Origin: Tyto alba
Lineage: Eukaryota > Chordata > Aves > Strigiformes > Tytonidae
DNA: 64,000 bases
Assembly (NCBI RefSeq): GCF_018691265.1
Contig: NW_024881301.1
Location: forward strand, 12,103,752 to 12,167,751
Direction of reading: 5' to 3'
A program made the position numbers and the translations under genes. The notes beneath the pieces were generated by a model. That model worked only from the letters and a program-made list of their open reading frames with translations, was not told the DNA's origin and did no database searches. Of this stretch, positions 1-13,330 are shown one piece after another. How positions within the stretch are numbered: the first letter of the stretch is position 1; every line of letters starts with the position of its first letter.

Positions 1-1933
1 GCCTAAAATGCAAAATCCTGAGGAAGATACCAGGTCAAGTTTTAGATTGGATGAATGACTAGTTTGTTCGGCCTTTGGAGTTTTGTTGCTGAACATTTCC
101 ATCTCTATTTTGCCTTTAACTATGTTTAATTGTTCATCATGCAGTGTTGTCTGAGGGTAAGTGTGAACTTTGCAAGAAATTGAGACATAGGTCTTTTCAC
201 ATGGAGAGCAATTCCTTATGGAGTTCAGCCTGGCTTATTACAAAAGTATTTTCCATCCAGCCTGAGATGAGAGTGCTCTGGAGTGGGAGAGCTTGCTTGC
301 TTTAGATGCCATTGGCAGATACGTAATCAGATAATGATTAGCACCTTAAGCATCTTAGGGTTTATAGAGTTCCACTTATCTATCCTGGTGGCAAACTGCA
401 TTTCTCAAAGCTAGTACCCAATGATGGTACACCGTGATTAAGGAGAAACTCATTTATATTAGTGGGTTTTAATCATTTCAATTTGCAAACCTTTAAACAT
501 TTTCTGAGGAAGTGTGGAGAGATGAAGGACAGACAAATTGAAGCCTTTTGACAAGGCTCTCGTTTTTCTTAAGTTTTTATTTACAAACTTCTTAGAAATA
601 AGGCAGGTACTCCCAGGAGTTTCCATATCATAAGTTGTAAACCAGCACTCTAGTGAACTCATTTTAGACACCGAATGCCCCTGTGTTCCATTGACTTCAG
701 CAAGAGATCAAGGGTTTATTTTGACTTTTATGCTCTTTACTAATGGAAATTATTGTGATTTGAACAACAATATATTTCAAGTATGAGGGCAAAGGACAGT
801 AATGGTACTCCATTTATTGGGCATTATCTATTTTAAACCACTCAGAATGTGTTGAGGTCTTGCAAGAGATACAAATTTCCTGAGGTTTTCCCTGTTTAGT
901 TTGGGACTTTGGCTTCTGTTACCAGAAAAGTAAATCATATACCCTCATGTCCCTCTTGAATCAAAAGATTTGATGTACTGATCATTCTAGAGAAAAGATC
1001 ATTCTAGTGAGTTAAGACTAGCCATCATCCTCATAGAATTCTAGTGGTTGGTTTGGCAACTAAATATTTTTAACACAAGATTATTTCAATATGAAACAAT
1101 AAAGTGCATCTACATTATATGACTTCCAGATACAGTACATAAATTAAGAAATTGTGCAGATGCTCTTCTAGACCACAGAACACACAAGATAGATAGGACA
1201 TAACAATTTGCTTGCTGCCTTTTTGGCAGCTTGTATGTTTCATTAATGTAAAAATATATTTTTAACACCTTCAACTTTCTTATTTACATTAAATTTATTA
1301 ACTACAGCACAGAGATTGAGTGAATAGTCTTTCATAAATCACATTATTTTTATTCTCTGACAAAATAATCATCTTGGTGGTATCACAAATTTTGTTTCTA
1401 AAAAAAAGACACATACATGCTAGTTGAATCCAGAATTTTTTTAAATGCCTGTATATGTTTAGATCCATGAGGTCATCTGCCAAGAAGTAACTGAAACTTG
1501 TGGATATGTCAAAAATAAAACATGTTAGTACAGTGTGTAATTCTGCATTCAAATACTGGAACATCTCCAACATTGGCGATGAAGCTCCTTCAGCTTCATG
1601 TGTGTGTATGGGAACTATGCGGAGAATCTGGATAGCACAAATAAAGGACTCCTAGTGTTGCAAGCATGCAACTTTGGAAATATTCAATAGCACTTCACGT
1701 GCAAGTAATTCTTCTTGCTATTACACAGATAATCATGTCAAATTTTAGCTAACATCTAGAGGTATTCATAAATACCATTTAAACAGGAGACTCATTTTTG
1801 CTCAATAAATGAATCAGTTAAATGACACTTTAACAACAATACCCACAAGTAGTGTTTGCTTTTTTCCTTGGTTTATCCGTAAAGTAACTGTTGCTGCATA
1901 CTTTTCTTAATGTCACTTTCTTTGCTTTTTTAG
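1..1933 (+). other. PTPRK intron, 3' part
   Basis: AT-rich intronic sequence upstream of the first visible exon. It ends in a T-rich tract and TAG acceptor at 1922-1933. The preceding exon, expected to encode the segment just before D1, is not present. I see no recognisable repeat, RNA gene or coding segment; short open frames here are not conserved-looking. Confidence 0.8.
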
Positions 1934-2021
1934 AGTTTCTTTGAAGGACAGTCTGCACCATGGGATTCAGCTAAGAAAGATGAGAACAGAATGAAAAATA
2001 GATATGGGAATATCATTGCAT
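1934..2021 (+). CDS. PTPRK: PTPRK coding exon, 88 bp: N-terminal part of D1 with pTyr loop
   Basis: The exon reads from frame 0 (AGT, Ser1) and encodes residues 1-29 plus the first base of Tyr30. It begins [15 protein letters not shown] and contains KNRYGNI. Lys21-Asn22-Arg23-Tyr24 is the phosphotyrosine-recognition loop of classical PTPs; its Tyr stacks on the substrate ring and sets pocket depth. The acceptor is a T-rich tract ending in TAG, and the donor is a good GTAAGT at 2022. The 88-bp length fits the family exon structure as I recall it. Upstream exons for the ectodomain, membrane segment and juxtamembrane region are outside the window, so this is not the gene start. Confidence 0.96.
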
Positions 2022-5000
2022 GTAAGTGTTGACAACGTAATTGTGCACTGTGTTAAATTCCCTTCAGAACTGGATAAGAATGACCACTAGCCTCGTGCTC
2101 ACATCAGGCCTATATTCCTCTTCTTTAATTAAGAAGATAAAACTGAGGGAAGATGTTACTTTTTTTGAGAGAGAAAACTGTGAGATTTAATGCATTTTCT
2201 CAACGAGCCTTCTGTATACCTTCCATCCTGTGGTCAACATTGGCTAATGGAGAACGACACCTGTAACCAGTACTCAGATCTAACAACTCCCAAACTTCTG
2301 GAAGCTTAATAAAAGAGTACCCGTGATCGCATTGATACCTTGATATTTTGTGTTCTGAATATTGTAGGTGTGGGAAATACTGCTGCTTAAGTATTCCTTA
2401 ATAACAGTGACAGCTATCTCGACCTACCCTCTTAATGCTAGACAGACTCTAAGGAAAAAAACAGACTCTGTATGTTTTACTTAAAAATGCCAAACTTGAT
2501 GAAGATTAGATATAATTAGATAATCAAATAACTTAAGGAGATGATAGAATGCTTTGGTGAATGACCCCTAAATCTGGCATTTTGAGATTGCATAATGTTG
2601 TGTCAAGAGATGCTGCACATGAGCATGGGGGCAGAAAATCTATCAAGTTTGGTAAATTTATAGTTTTCTTTACACACTAGTGTTGCTGCACTTAAAGGAT
2701 AAGTTCCCAGTGTGTATGTAGGAGATAATCCCTTCCCCAATTGTTCCTTCAAAATCTAAGTTTACGATATGAAGCGTATGTGTTTCTACCAACCAGACAA
2801 ATAACCATGAAGCAGGTATAAGCAGAGAAATAAGCAGCAGTCACAACATGTCAGAAGTTTTGTAAGTATGAAAATGAACGATGGCATTTAAGGAGGGATC
2901 ATTTAATGATACTACTGGACTTCAAAAATCATGTATAACCCCAGGTACATGGGACAGCATAGAAGAATAAACTGTGCTGATTGTCTGAACATTTGGTAGA
3001 CCTATGGAAGGAGTATGTAGTGCGTATTTACACTGCCTAAATTCAGCACCAAGTCTAGGTGCTTGTGCAAGCACAGGTCTCCCTAGGTTTCCACATCAGT
3101 GAACCACATGGACTTGAGAGAGAGAAGGACAGCTCTTCTAGGGAAATGATTGAAAATAGATCCCATTTGAATTTTTTTGAATCACCACCTCAGGAGGTCC
3201 GCCCTGCAGTGCTTGCATAACAAGTCTAGAGACACCAGCTCCTCGCTTAGTGACCTACTGTAGGTGATATGAGTAGGCCCTTATATCACCATGGCCCAGC
3301 TGGGCTGAGACAGTCTTCAAAGAGAAAGCAGCCCTGTAACTTGCTGCAGAAGAAGAAGAACCCACAGTAAATGCTTATGGAGGCAGAGGCAAGTGAAGCA
3401 AGAGATACTAGCTGCCACAGCATTTTGAATGGACATGATAGTATTGCTGGGTATTTTGGATATATACTCTGCTTCTTACTGAAAAAGGAAATGAAATCTA
3501 GTGAAATGTGATACTGTGATGGGCTGGAGCATATGCAAAAGAAGATAAGTTAGCTATATGTGGTTCTGCTTTTTACCCTCCAAGCAATCTTTAGTGTGTA
3601 ACAAACGGGTTATTTTGTGAGGATGTAGCAATACATTAGATTACTATTATCATTTAAGTAAAAATATGGAAGGCATAAATAAGAATATCAAAAAGTTTTA
3701 TTTTCACTCCAAGCCTATGACAATAGATTTTCTCTTTTAGTCAGGTTTAGTGTTGTTAGTCCTCTCTTTATTGTCATGTTAGGTACACTTTACACTTTGA
3801 GACCCTTCGGTTGAAGAAAACAGAAGACTAACAGTGCTATGTGTCTGAGGTAATGAAGTGATGAGTAGCCAAGGGAAAACAAGTAAAGGATGTTAGATAC
3901 ACAAATCAATGGCAACTACAAGTGATACTGAAGGCTTTCTGAGAGGGCAAATATAACTCAGCTCATTTAGATCTCCTTTTAATGTCCTCAGTATTTAGCA
4001 AAGGGAAAGAGTTGGATGGAATTATTATCAGTAACACTTCCTATTTATGTAGCTGTGAAGACACAGATAACACAAGTTAAAATTAAAATCCATTAGATTT
4101 AAAGGCAATATCTTAAAAGAGAGGCTGAAACTGCCCACAATTTGTCGTCTGTTAAATACATGTATGGAAATGGGGTAGTTAGTGTTTAATTATTTTATGT
4201 GGTTTTCTGCTGGATAGGTGATCACTTGTCTCAGAGTCAGAGAGTACAATTCTGGAGTCCTCTTTTCAGAATTTGTCCCAGATAGTTGTATAAAGTATTT
4301 GCTTTATCTGAGAAGTGTTTTACTGAATTGCCCATTTTTGCTATGTTGAAAGACTTAAAAATATGATGGTGCAGATGCCACTGACTCTTGGTACATGATT
4401 ATAATGAAATGTGTATTTTTTTCTGTAAAGCATTTAATGTATTTTTTTTCCATCCATTTATCCTCTTTGTTTAAATTTTCCCCAAGATACTACTGTTAAC
4501 ATTATTGCTTGTAGACATTATTGTTCTCTGAGGGAACTAAAACAATAGCACCAAGCGGCCAGCATTGCAGGAGCTTGTCAAAATGGCAATATGCTTTACG
4601 TTATACAAGTGATGTGTGTTTAATTGGCTACAGGCATGCCCTACCCACTGTATGAAAGCAACTACAACTTGTAAGCCACTGTATCAACAAGCTGAATCAT
4701 GATCACAGTCCAGTCACCCACAGCAAACATGCTCCTTCTTTACTGAACACAAAAAGCTTTGTGTTTTCTCATTAGGAACTAAAACCTGCATGAATCTGCT
4801 AAATGAATCCTTTTTTCCCTAAGAAAAATTCTGTTTCTGCCATAACTGTGTAGGGTTATGCATGGATTTTGGGAAAATCTATTGGTTTTTCCTCAGGAGA
4901 GATCTTGAGGTAATTTCAGAAGAGGGAGGGGGTTCTGTATTTATTTTTACCTAACTTAATATTGACTAAGTGAGAAGAGAATATTGATCATAGCTTTTAA

Positions 5001-8000
5001 AAGCAGTTAAAGATTTAAGGTGAGACATTTATAAAAGGCTTGAGTTGCAAAGAATCAGCAAGGCACATCCCAAGAAAGAGTCATCGGCTAGACATGCTAA
5101 TCAACCAGCTACTCAAGGGTCTTGTTAGAGATCACAGACTGCAGGCTAGCATATACATGTTGTAGGTAACATGAGGGGAGCAAGAATAAAATGCTTATAT
5201 TCATTATCTGCTACCATTTTCTACAAAGACAAACGGATTCTAACATAACTAATTTTGAAAGCTTAAGTGATCAGTGAAGTTTGATCTCCTAATAGAAGGG
5301 TATCAAAATAACAATAGGCTGAAAAAGGAATTATTTAAAAGCTACAAAAATTGTCAAGAGCAGCTGAAGTATAAAGGAAATAAATGCCCTAAAAATCTAG
5401 ACAGTTAACCTAGAGGCTACTTAAGAATCAACATACATGTTGGAAGACTGTATGTCTTGTATATCTCTTACGTTTAAATCTACTTGACATAAGCACAGGC
5501 ATAGACACGGTAACATTTATTTTTGTTGACTAAAGATTTTTTTTTTTTTTTTTCAAATTAGGAAGTGTTGCCATGCAGTAAGGAGTTAACTGGAGTTTTC
5601 AAAGCAATAAAAAAAAACAGAATCACTCCAACTCCACTGCAAATAAAAGAGTATTGAACAGTCCATTACCTCCAGAGTTCCCAGAAACTTAGCTGAGAAT
5701 GCAGTACTAGAAAGGATGCACTTGAGAAGAAAAAAGGGCAAAAAGAAGATACGAAGATATAGGTATGAAGTAGCTTTCTTAGTTTTACCCAATCCAAAGC
5801 AAGAATTATTGCAAGGAAAGAAAGGAGTAAATAAAGAAAGGTAAAGAAAAGATATCACTGCATATTATTCAACTGTATGAATCAGTCTAAAAGAAATACA
5901 GGAAGTTAAATTTTTAAGATGTACCATAGTGGGAAATTTAAGCTTGTTTTGCCAAATATGGAACTCATTGGTGGGGAAGTCATCACAGAAGGGATTCAGT
6001 TGCCTAAACATAGATGTGTAATGCCATTTCAGGTGATCTAGGACATCTGTGCAGAACCAACAAATGTGACACAGTACACCTGAGAGAACTGTGTTACTCC
6101 ATAGTGGCGGCTGAAGTCTAGGCAGTGTATCCTGGGGTATATGAAGTGGCATGAGATGCTTGTGCTTAGACAACTGAATCCTGCCCTGAGTAATTAAAAA
6201 AATATAAAAATGGAGGTCTTTACTAGCCTAACTTGTCCTGGTGTGAATGCTCTTGAGGCAATCATGCAGGAGATCATGAAAATGTAGATGAAGACATACC
6301 ATGAGTCCAGACTGCTCATGTCTGCCAACTTCAGCAGAAGTTAGATCGGGTCCCAAAAATGGAAAAGCAGCAGCCATGTCTGGAGCTTAAAACATTCCTA
6401 ATGTACTATCTCTCTTAAAATTGAATTCTAGAATTAAAGGCCTGTGAGCTGTACCTCTGTTCTGCAGAAACTGATAAATAGCTTAATTAAGCAGCGAATA
6501 GCACAGCATGGGTTATGGAATGGAGGGTCACATCTCAATAAATTGTTAGTCTTGAAAAAGTAAATAAAGAGGCTGAAAAGGCTGACCTGATGAACATAAT
6601 TGATTTGAATATTCCAGCACGTTTGGAAAAGCTCGTTCTTGAAGACTGTTGGGTGAAATAGTCATGAGAAAATAGCATATAAGAGTTGTGTGGAGCCTAG
6701 AGCTGGAATTTTAATTCATTCTGATTTACTGTATTTCATTTTAAAATGTGCGTTTTCTCTCTCTCAAGGGAATCACAGGGAAGCAAACGAGGCTCTAAAG
6801 TCTCTGGTCCCTGAGACTTGGAGCATAAAATAGGATGACATAAAGAATTCACCTCTTCCTTTTCTACTCAGCCATTGGGAAATCTCTTGACTTGTAATTC
6901 TAAAACAGTATTATTTTAAGAACCACTTGCCCTCTCCTTCCTGCCTCATAATGTAGGCCAGTATTATGATACTTATGATGGAGTTGGGTTTTTAAGCCAC
7001 TTCATGTTCTTTCATTGATTTGTTATACTTTAGGATTTTTAAAGCTGAAAAAAAATAGCTATTCAAAACATGGGGGGCAAGTTTCAGGTGCTCTAATGCT
7101 TATTTACATTTACAACAAAATAATGACAATCACCAAGGTCTGTCATCAGCTGCAAGTAATATTAGCTCAGCTATCAAGCAGCATTCAAAACCAATAATAC
7201 ACAGGTATCTAATTAGCAAGAATAACTTGTAAACAGAGCAGCAGTGGCTATTTACCATCTCTCCATCCTTGAGATCATACCCTCAAATTGTTTTATCAAC
7301 AATTTGTGCAGCTTTCTGGAAAAGCCATTGTGTTTGTTTGCTTTTGAACCATGAGAATCAAGAGCAGGATATGAAGTCTCAAAGAAGAAAAAGCCCTGTC
7401 AACATACAGATATACTTTGGGGGGTGTGGGTGTGGGTGTGTGTATCTTAATCACTGCTGTGGTATCATAAAGAAAATGAGGCAGCTGACAAGAAATGAAT
7501 TCATGCCATGGTGTTTTGGATTGGAATTCAGAAAATAGAGTTGGAAGTGTTTGCACATTCCTGGATAGATGTATATGGCCACAGTGGAGCAAAATTCAGT
7601 GACAAAGCCATTATCTGACTGATTGGGTTTTGTTATTATTTTATTTTGCTTTCTCCTTTACTGAAAACATAATGAGTTTCCTTCAGAAACTGTGAGGTGG
7701 CAGGATGTATTGTAGAGTGACTTCAGCTTATTTTGAATCCTGGCAGAAGCATATCATGACTAAACCTTTGACAATTTTTGTTGTTATTTATTGTATGTTA
7801 TTTATTTTATTGACAAAAGGGGTGGGAGGTGTCAATGCAAAAATCATAATTGGAATGGATTTCACATTAGAAATATTTAAGACATTCAGACTGAAAATCA
7901 GAGGGGATTCGGAAAGCCTTATGAATGACTGAAATGTGGATTAAATGTAGATATAGTGTTTCCATGGACAACAAAACAAGCATAAACTTGCAAATGCTGG

Positions 8001-8096
8001 AGTTTTAGTTTGACTTTAAAGTAATATTTTGATGAAGGCTTTGTTATTGAATGTGGCTTTAATTAATTTTTTTTTTCTCCATTGTTCCCATTTCAG
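2022..8096 (+). other. PTPRK intron, 6.1 kb
   Basis: Phase-1 intron with a GTAAGT donor and a T-rich tract before CAG. It has an 18-T run at about 5537-5554 and a short GT-rich patch near 7420-7441. The longest open frame, on the minus strand at 5865-6173, shows no recognisable domain. The stretch 3030-3330 looks like a very diverged interspersed repeat but could not be named. Otherwise nothing was identified. Confidence 0.75.
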
Positions 8097-8173
8097 ATGA
8101 TCATTCTAGAGTGAGATTGCAGCCCATTGAAGGAGAAACAAGTTCCGATTACATCAATGGAAATTATATTGAT
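8097..8173 (+). CDS. PTPRK: PTPRK coding exon, 77 bp: D1
   Basis: Encodes the rest of Tyr30 through Asp55, reading DHSRVRLQPIEGETSSDYIN then GNYID. The DYIN-NYID block is the conserved PTP motif NxDYINAN, which packs beside the pTyr loop and helps build the core sheet. Here GNY replaces the usual ANY, which is also how I recall mammalian PTPRK. The acceptor is TTTCAG after a long T tract. The donor GTGCGT at 8174 is weaker than its neighbours. Ending at GAT is supported because the next exon supplies GGT (Gly56), giving NYIDGYHRPNHY. Confidence 0.95.
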
Positions 8174-10995
8174 GTGCGTATACTGATGCAGTCAACAAAC
8201 TTAACAGTTTGTTAGGTCAAGGAGGAAGCTCTTATTATTCTCTCTCTATTCATAATTTGTAATAGGTGTCACAGCTAATACCAGTGGCTAAACACTGTTG
8301 GAAAGTACTATTATTGGAAGCTAGGTATACACTAAAGGGAAAAAAAAAAGCCTCAAAGGTTTTGTCGATAAGCAAATGAAAGGAATCATTTCCTCCAACT
8401 GCCACTAGACTGAAACCTTGCCAGCAACACTGTATGGCTACTTTGCCTGCTGGTGCTTATATGAGCTAACGAAATGTTATTTTCACTTTCTGTCAACAGC
8501 TTGGCGTCATTCCACATTTAAAAGCAAGCTATTTGCATATTAATGTGACAAAACTCTGTAATGCCTAATGCAGAGATTTGCAGTCTCTTGTCATCTCTAC
8601 ACTTTTAAGTCGCCTTCAAAGTATATTCTGCAGCTGTTAACCAGTACTTCTGGTGCAAGCAAGGCATTTCATTAAATATGTAGGCTGTTTAATTATTGAA
8701 GGTGGCTTCTTTGTTCATTCTGCATCATGTTAGCTTAATGTTTTACATTAGAATAAATTCTTCAAGAGACAAGGTGGTTTTGGTTGAAAGAATGAACTCA
8801 AAAGTAGAATTGAAAATCATTAGAAAGTCAATACTATCTAAAGTGAGAAATCTATGGATAGCAAAGATAATAATTTTATTGTTTACATGGAGTGCTAGAT
8901 GTTAGGCTAAGTGAAAAAAGCATTGCTTCATAGGAAACAGTGTCTGCTAAAGATTTCTTGTTCAGCAGTGGCATCTTTGAAAAATGGTGTCACAGTTTGC
9001 AGTTCAAATTTAATCACCAGTATGAAACAGGAATGTAACAGATGTTTTTCTCAGAGAATGAAGAAACTAGAGATATATGAGAAAAGTAGGTACTTCAGTC
9101 GTAACAATCTGAAGTCTGAAGTTGTAACTTTCTGAAGATATCTCCTTCTATCAATGCTTATTAGCATGTTCAAGAACCATTAAGTTAAGCTCAAATTTCT
9201 GCTCATTACCTTGCTCTTTGAAAGAATATCACAGTCACTGAGAGGTGAAGGCATATATGGAAATACATTTAGTTTGACGTCTCACTAAACTCTGAAGGGA
9301 GTAATCTGTCATGAAAGGAAAGAGAGAGATCACGATAGGCACCTAGATTTGAATTCACTTTCACACTTTCTCCAACATTCTGGATTGTTCTCATTTTAGG
9401 CTACTAGTATATTCTTGTGTCAGATTTTGGTCTGACTCTAAAATATTAAAAGATGTGAGGAGTAAGGATTTTGACCATAGAGTCTCATTTAAAATGCTGA
9501 TAAGATAGCAGCATAGCAACCTTTTTTGCTTCTGGAGGTAAAAGAGGATGGAGAGAATGTGGCCGCAAATGAAGCAGTGGGTGAGAACCAAAAAATTCTC
9601 ACCCTCATACTCAGCGGATGGCTTCATTGAAAAGTTTGGAGGACTGCAGACATCTTCCAGAGACACCTCTATGACAAAACACAGCTTTTTTTTTTTTTTT
9701 TTTTTTTTTATAATCTTGCTAGTCAGGTTTCCATTAGAAAATCTTGGCTTTCTACTACAGAAGCAGCTGCAATTTTACTCTTACATGTGGTTATTACTAC
9801 AGTTGTCGTGTTGTCAGAGTAAACATGTCGATAAAGGAATGGCACCATCATAGACACTATGAAATTTTCTTGGATAAAAGAGAGGGGGACAATGGTTATG
9901 CTGCGTTTTTTCACTGGGAAATTGAATGGTTTGATCCCAGCCACTAGGGATATTAGATAACACATAGCAGAAAAAAATCAACTCTGTAGCTATCTGAACA
10001 CTTGTTAGTTCATAGGCATCCAAATTTTGTTTTAATGGCATGTAAAGGAATGAATTCTGTAATTTGTGTTATTCTTTCTGTAATATTGAAGATATCTTCA
10101 GTTGTTCTGAGTCTTTCCCACTTTGCCTCACTACAATGCCCCTTGCTCTTGTACAAAGAAATAGCAATGGCATGCAAGCAACAGCTTGAAGTTCTTCCTG
10201 GTGATGACTGACAACACATCATAATCATTAATAAAATATTAGCACTGGTGTAACCAAATTTATCAATATACTAATGCATTATCTAAACCTTTGTTGACAC
10301 TTCCATCACATCAGAAACTCAAATACTATAAAAATGATACTGTTCCCTATTAGCAACCTGTTCAATGCTGAAAATAATCCATAGAATATTAGTCTTTATT
10401 GCATGGCCAGTTTGTGATTAAGTTGCTCTTGTCATCACAGAAACATAGAATAGTTTTATGTTCTTCCTATTCGGGTGTGAACAAGTGTATTCATTCCAAA
10501 CCATTTAGTCAAAGTATATACTCTCCCTTTTACTGTTCGGAAATAAAACATAAACAAATCACAATGGACAGAGTGAACATCCTCCCACTGCTCCCCAGGC
10601 TGAATGCAAATCTAGGATTCATCAGCTCTTAAAAAAGGAATAGGCTTTGCACTCAATAGCAACAGCTTGGAGCTATATCTTAGCCTCCATGTGAGCATCT
10701 GATGACATTAGCTGCAAGGCTAGGCAGGATTTCATGCTCTTCATTTTCAGCAGAGCCAACAAGGGGCTATTAGTTCTGTCCCCTAATGTACAAGGCTGCA
10801 ACTTAAGTGTCTTGCAGAAAACACATTTGCTTCTTGTTCCCCTTCTCCCTTGCCCTTCCCCCACTGGAAGGAACTTTTACATCTAATACATTATCTGTAT
10901 TATTGTGATTTTTACTGAATACTACTCTGAAGTTTCACTGATAGCAAAGTAGCTGAGGTGCATATCGCTTATATTTTTTTTTCAATTTATTTTAG
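8174..10995 (+). other. PTPRK intron, 2.8 kb
   Basis: Phase-0 intron. It contains a run of about 23 T at 9686-9709 and otherwise ordinary AT-rich sequence. No repeat family, RNA gene or coding segment was recognised. The acceptor lies after a T-rich stretch ending TTTTAG. Confidence 0.75.
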
Positions 10996-11032
10996 GGTTA
11001 TCATAGACCAAATCACTACATCGCTACACAAG
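10996..11032 (+). CDS. PTPRK: PTPRK coding exon, 37-bp micro-exon: D1 YIATQGP segment
   Basis: This very short exon encodes Gly56 to Gln67 (GYHRPNHYIATQ) plus the first base of Gly68. YIATQGP is a hallmark PTP motif; its Gln-Gly-Pro turn belongs to the hydrophobic core next to the active site. The acceptor is TTTTAG and the donor GTAAGT at 11033 is strong. Its 37-bp length fits the conserved family exon as I recall it. Skipping it would shift the frame (37 is not a multiple of 3) and destroy D1. It sits between 2.8-kb and 20-kb introns. Confidence 0.95.
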
Positions 11033-13234
11033 GTAAGTTAATCGCCCTTTCTTTTTGGTTATGTGAGGCTAAGAGGTTTTGGTACTTGGATAACAGTTTG
11101 TACTCTCTAATATGCTTTCTTGCCACAGTCAATATCCAGGACACAGTAGACTCAATCATTTAGATAGAAACAAGCAAACTGAATTATTATCTAATTTTGA
11201 GGTATGTCAAGTAAGCAATCCTTTCAAATCCTGTTCAAATAGGTTTTGAGTAGAAAAGCAAAATGCATCCTTGTTGACAGAAGTTACTCACATGTTGTTA
11301 CTCATGGGAGAAAAAAAAAAAAAGTAAGTCATGGTAGAAATATTCAGTAAGCTTTTCAGAGAGACAACAGTGTCATGAAAATGTATGTTCTTTTAATTGT
11401 TCAATGATAACTAGTCTTCACGTCCTTAAAATAAAAAACACTTCAGTTAGAAAGTTTCAGTAGAGGACCCAAAGGCGTATTACGCCTGCAGGGGGGATTC
11501 TTCAAAGGGATCCTGAGAGACAATTTTACAGGCCATTGTTTAAAAGCTTGCTTGTGAACAAGAACCTATGCCTTTGTCAACATGCAAATTAGTTTTCAAT
11601 TTGTACTTGTCTTCAAAGACATAATTTCCCATTCTGATGCAGTTATTTAATTTTTGGTCAAGTTCAGAACTGGAACAAGTGGGAAAGATGAGTCTTCAGT
11701 GACTGCTTTATCATAATATTGAAATATATCCCAATCTACTGCCTGTGCTTGGATAGCATACAGGTGAAAATTTGGCTGTTCCTCTACTGCTTGGAGGGAA
11801 TCTTCTCTGTAATAGGTATTTGGTGACAGAGCTTCCTGCATTTGCCCGTGGATCTGAAGAAGCTGAGCTACACCCACGTACGTTATTTCAGCACATGCCC
11901 AACCTTTTAAGAGAGCCAGCTGGAGTACTGAGTATAATATACTGAGAGTAATCTTACCATGTGTTGGATTTAGAGGTCATACATACTTTTTAATGACTTT
12001 TTATCAAAGCAGAGAAAATGTTGACCATGTCAAATAAGAGCTCTTCCTGTGATTTCATTTGTCCCCTAAGTAACCCAGAGTCTGCAGCCTCCAGTCCCCA
12101 CTTCTGCCAGTGGGAAAGTTCGTATCCGTGCCTTTCTGTACTTCAGCACCCAGCAGTCCCAAATGAGGTGCTACTTTGTGTCAGATGACAGTGAGGCAGG
12201 ACACAGATCTTATTTCTAGAACCGACTCACTACTGTCAATATTACACTTTTAGACTAGAATTAGAATTTGTGATCTTAGAATATGAGCTATTTAAATGTA
12301 CTTCTTCTTCCACTTCTGCTACCCACCCACCACATTCCTCAGTCCAAAGTCTTTCTACAGATGAGCCAGACAGGAAAACTAGGACAAAAGTGCAGAATTT
12401 GCTTAGTTTCCTTTGGGCTTTTACACCCTCCTCTTCTAAGAAAAAATGGATTGTTCCATTTAACCTTTAGCTAATGATACTATTGTTTTTCACCTTTAAT
12501 TGAATCCTAAAATAAAGAGATACACAGTTGGCATTTTACTTGCAGTTTGTAATGCAGTTGTTTCCATCAGGAGGTTCACCAGATCTCCCTGACAGCTTTC
12601 TGATAGACATATGACATCCCTATCCAAAGAAAGTTTAAATGCCACTCTATCATTCATCATAATACTTGAATAGCAAATACCAAGCTTGAGATTTTTTTTA
12701 CTTTCAGCTCTTAAAGCCAAGTATGTAGTAATGAATTAATAATGTACTGAAAATCTATGTACCAGATCCATCAGCAAGTCCCAACAGTTTCTTTGCCACA
12801 CATTTTTCCTGATACAGTGTCAAGAAATACCTAGTCAAGGAGAATAAGAGGAATAGAAACAAGTCTTCTTCCAAGATGTAAAGGATATATGATTGTTTCA
12901 GCTGTTGTTCTTTGATGCAGGTCCCATCAGTTTCTTCTGTGTAGGTGTAGCTAAGTGCATACAGAGATGCCTAACCCCTCCCATGGGGCAATGAGTAAAA
13001 AACTGACTCTGAAGAATATAAAATTCACTTAAAAATGGGCATACAATTTACATAAAATTCAAAATAATCTGTGAGTTTTTTGGTGGATTTCCGCTTTAAC
13101 ATCGTATTTTTTAAGGCCAGTCGGGAAGCAGATTTGTATCTCCATTTTGGAGGAATGCAGAGTACTGATCTCAAGAGGTGTATTTACTCTTTCTCTCTGG
13201 CTCTGTCCCTGGCCTGATGAAGACTCATGAGAAA

Positions 13235-13330
13235 GTTGTTTTTCCTTCCTCTGTCTCAGCTTTCTCATCTGAAGAATAGGGTTAAAAATACTCATCTGCT
13301 TTTTATAGTTCTCTGCAATGTCCTGATAGA
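13235..13330 (-). repeat. MIR-like ancient SINE fragment
   Basis: On the + strand the stretch reads like the reverse complement of the MIR tail: CTGTCTCAGCTTTCTCATCTG, then GAATAGGGTTAAAAATACTCATCTGC. This resembles the 'cctcagtttcctcatctgtaaaatgggg...' signature of MIR/CORE-SINEs. The match is short and diverged, so the call is tentative. Confidence 0.45.

Noticed and set aside
979..1008. Direct repeat GATCATTCTAG, and a 14-base identity (TGATCATTCTAGAG) with the 77-bp exon at 8098-8111
   Set aside because: The match ends abruptly on both sides and gives no splice-compatible exon copy; chance similarity is the simpler reading.
3030..3330. Repeat-looking stretch with CCTAAATTCAGCACC and GGTGCTTGTGCAAGCAC
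   Set aside because: It has the texture of an old interspersed repeat, but I could not match it to a family or to another copy in the window.
5865..6173. Minus-strand 102-codon open frame in an intron
   Set aside because: No recognisable domain, and no supporting promoter or splice context. It may be part of an old unidentified repeat; a translated search would decide.
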